From the NCBI GenBank assembly GCA_016872215.1, contig VHAX01000003.1, positions 72,820 through 123,345 of the forward strand: a DNA stretch of 50,526 nt. The letters are read 5' to 3'. A program made the position numbers and the translations under genes. Every line of letters starts with the position of its first letter. Position 1 is the first letter of the stretch. Of this stretch, positions 50,027 through 50,526 are shown piece after piece. Origin of the DNA: Sphingomonadales bacterium. Its GTDB lineage: Bacteria; Bacteroidota; Bacteroidia; UBA7662. The notes below the pieces were generated by a model. The model saw only the letters and a program-made list of their open reading frames with translations, searched no databases and had not been told where the DNA came from.

Positions 50027-50206
50027 GGTGGTTGCTTTGGATGCCAGTTATTGATGCTAATCAACGGTTGAGATTGAACAATTTGGGTTGTTGTAAATCT
50101 AGCATCTGCTTTACCCAGATGCAATGGGGTTTACCTTTTTTCAAAAGTGTTTTTGGTGTACAGCAATATTCTACCTGTTCAAAATTTTATTGATCTTTGA
50201 TGCATC

Positions 50207-50526
50207 ATGAACGCATCCGATCAGTACATCAATAATTTTCCCGAACCAACCAAACTGATCCCTATCTCAATACGTCATATTATTATGACTGAGGCGCCGT
50301 ATGCTGAGGAGCATTTTTCATACGGGATACCTGCCTATAAGTTGTGTGGAAAACCAATGGTGTATTTTACCGCTTTTCAGAAGCATATTGGGTTTTACGT
50401 AACAACCTCGGGCCATAGCGCATTTCTCGATAAATTATTGAGCTACAAACGGGGAAAAGGATCTGTGCAGTTACCGATTGATGAACCCATTTCCTACGAC
50501 CTAATCAGGCGTAAAATTCTGCTCCG
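50207..50526 (+). CDS. DUF1801 (YdhG-like) protein, N-terminal part (cut by window end)
   Basis: The frame begins at ATG 50207 and is still open at the last base; 106 full codons are visible. The sequence MNASDQYINNFPEP, the PYAEEHFSYGIPAYKL motif, GKPMVYFTAFQKHIGFYVT and KGSVQLPIDEPI match the DUF1801 family, which has been called an iron-chaperone-like protein. No function is established for most members. Start and frame are certain; the end lies outside the window. Confidence 0.85.
   Translation, partial: MNASDQYINNFPEPTKLIPISIRHIIMTEAPYAEEHFSYGIPAYKLCGKPMVYFTAFQKHIGFYVTTSGHSAFLDKLLSYKRGKGSVQLPIDEPISYDLIRRKILL

Overview
The window reads as a chromosome segment of a Bacteroidota bacterium of moderate GC. 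The evidence is a SusC/SusD pair, five proteins with type IX secretion (T9SS) type A C-terminal sorting domains, lineage-typical families (DUF4290, DUF4403, DUF4783, DUF6029, Omp28-like lipoproteins, FISUMP), TAnnTTTG-type -7 boxes, and the near absence of Shine-Dalgarno sequences. I cannot name the genus. No rRNA operon, CRISPR array, transposase, integrase or phage gene was seen. One tRNA (Phe, GAA anticodon) is present.

Layout. 1-777: end of an M28 peptidase. 778-1707: non-coding, with a degenerate 19-bp tandem array. 1708-6318 (minus): SusD then SusC. 6558-10724 (plus): a large secreted protein (alpha/beta-hydrolase, three starch-binding-like modules, dockerin-like and cohesin-like regions, T9SS domain) and an outer-membrane barrel. 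10725-13816: a T9SS-secreted seven-repeat FG-GAP propeller, flanked on one side by an intact FISUMP gene and on the other by a FISUMP C-terminal relic, then tRNA-Phe. 13988-16758 (plus): two iron-sulfur proteins of the CCG/HdrD-like class with a conserved small protein. 16951-17177: a 17-bp tandem array. 17226-20889 (minus): a secreted GH13 alpha-amylase and a small secreted starch-binding-module protein. 21033-22908 (plus): phosphofructokinase and a BadF/BadG-type sugar kinase. 22972-27031: a TlpA-like thioredoxin, a DUF6029 outer-membrane protein and two Omp28-like CxxC lipoproteins.

From 27123 the content is mostly housekeeping: ParE, NadC, DUF4783, a small lipoprotein, a MauE/DoxX-thioredoxin fusion, an M20 dipeptidase, a DUF4403 lipoprotein, and then a long minus-strand run (UvrD/PcrA helicase, DUF4290, MurA, Ndk, methyltransferase, FAD oxidoreductase, SurE, small membrane protein, LpxB). 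A CoA-type Nudix hydrolase, a T9SS protein with a PA domain, ParC, a YjbR-type protein and a truncated DUF1801 protein close the window.

How the genes fit together. The left half has a glycan theme. SusC/SusD would import oligosaccharides. The amylase and the starch-binding-module proteins would act outside the cell through T9SS. Phosphofructokinase and the sugar kinase would feed glycolysis. The genes are not one operon and no local regulator is visible, so this link is inferred. I see no clear defence system or other wholly new system. The most unusual items are: the large secreted protein whose hydrolase lacks the nucleophile serine and which also carries dockerin-like and cohesin-like regions; the FISUMP relic with a duplicated promoter-like element; three unrelated degenerate tandem arrays; a MurA with Asp in place of the fosfomycin-target Cys; and a 12-bp inverted repeat overlapping the promoter of the PA-domain protein.
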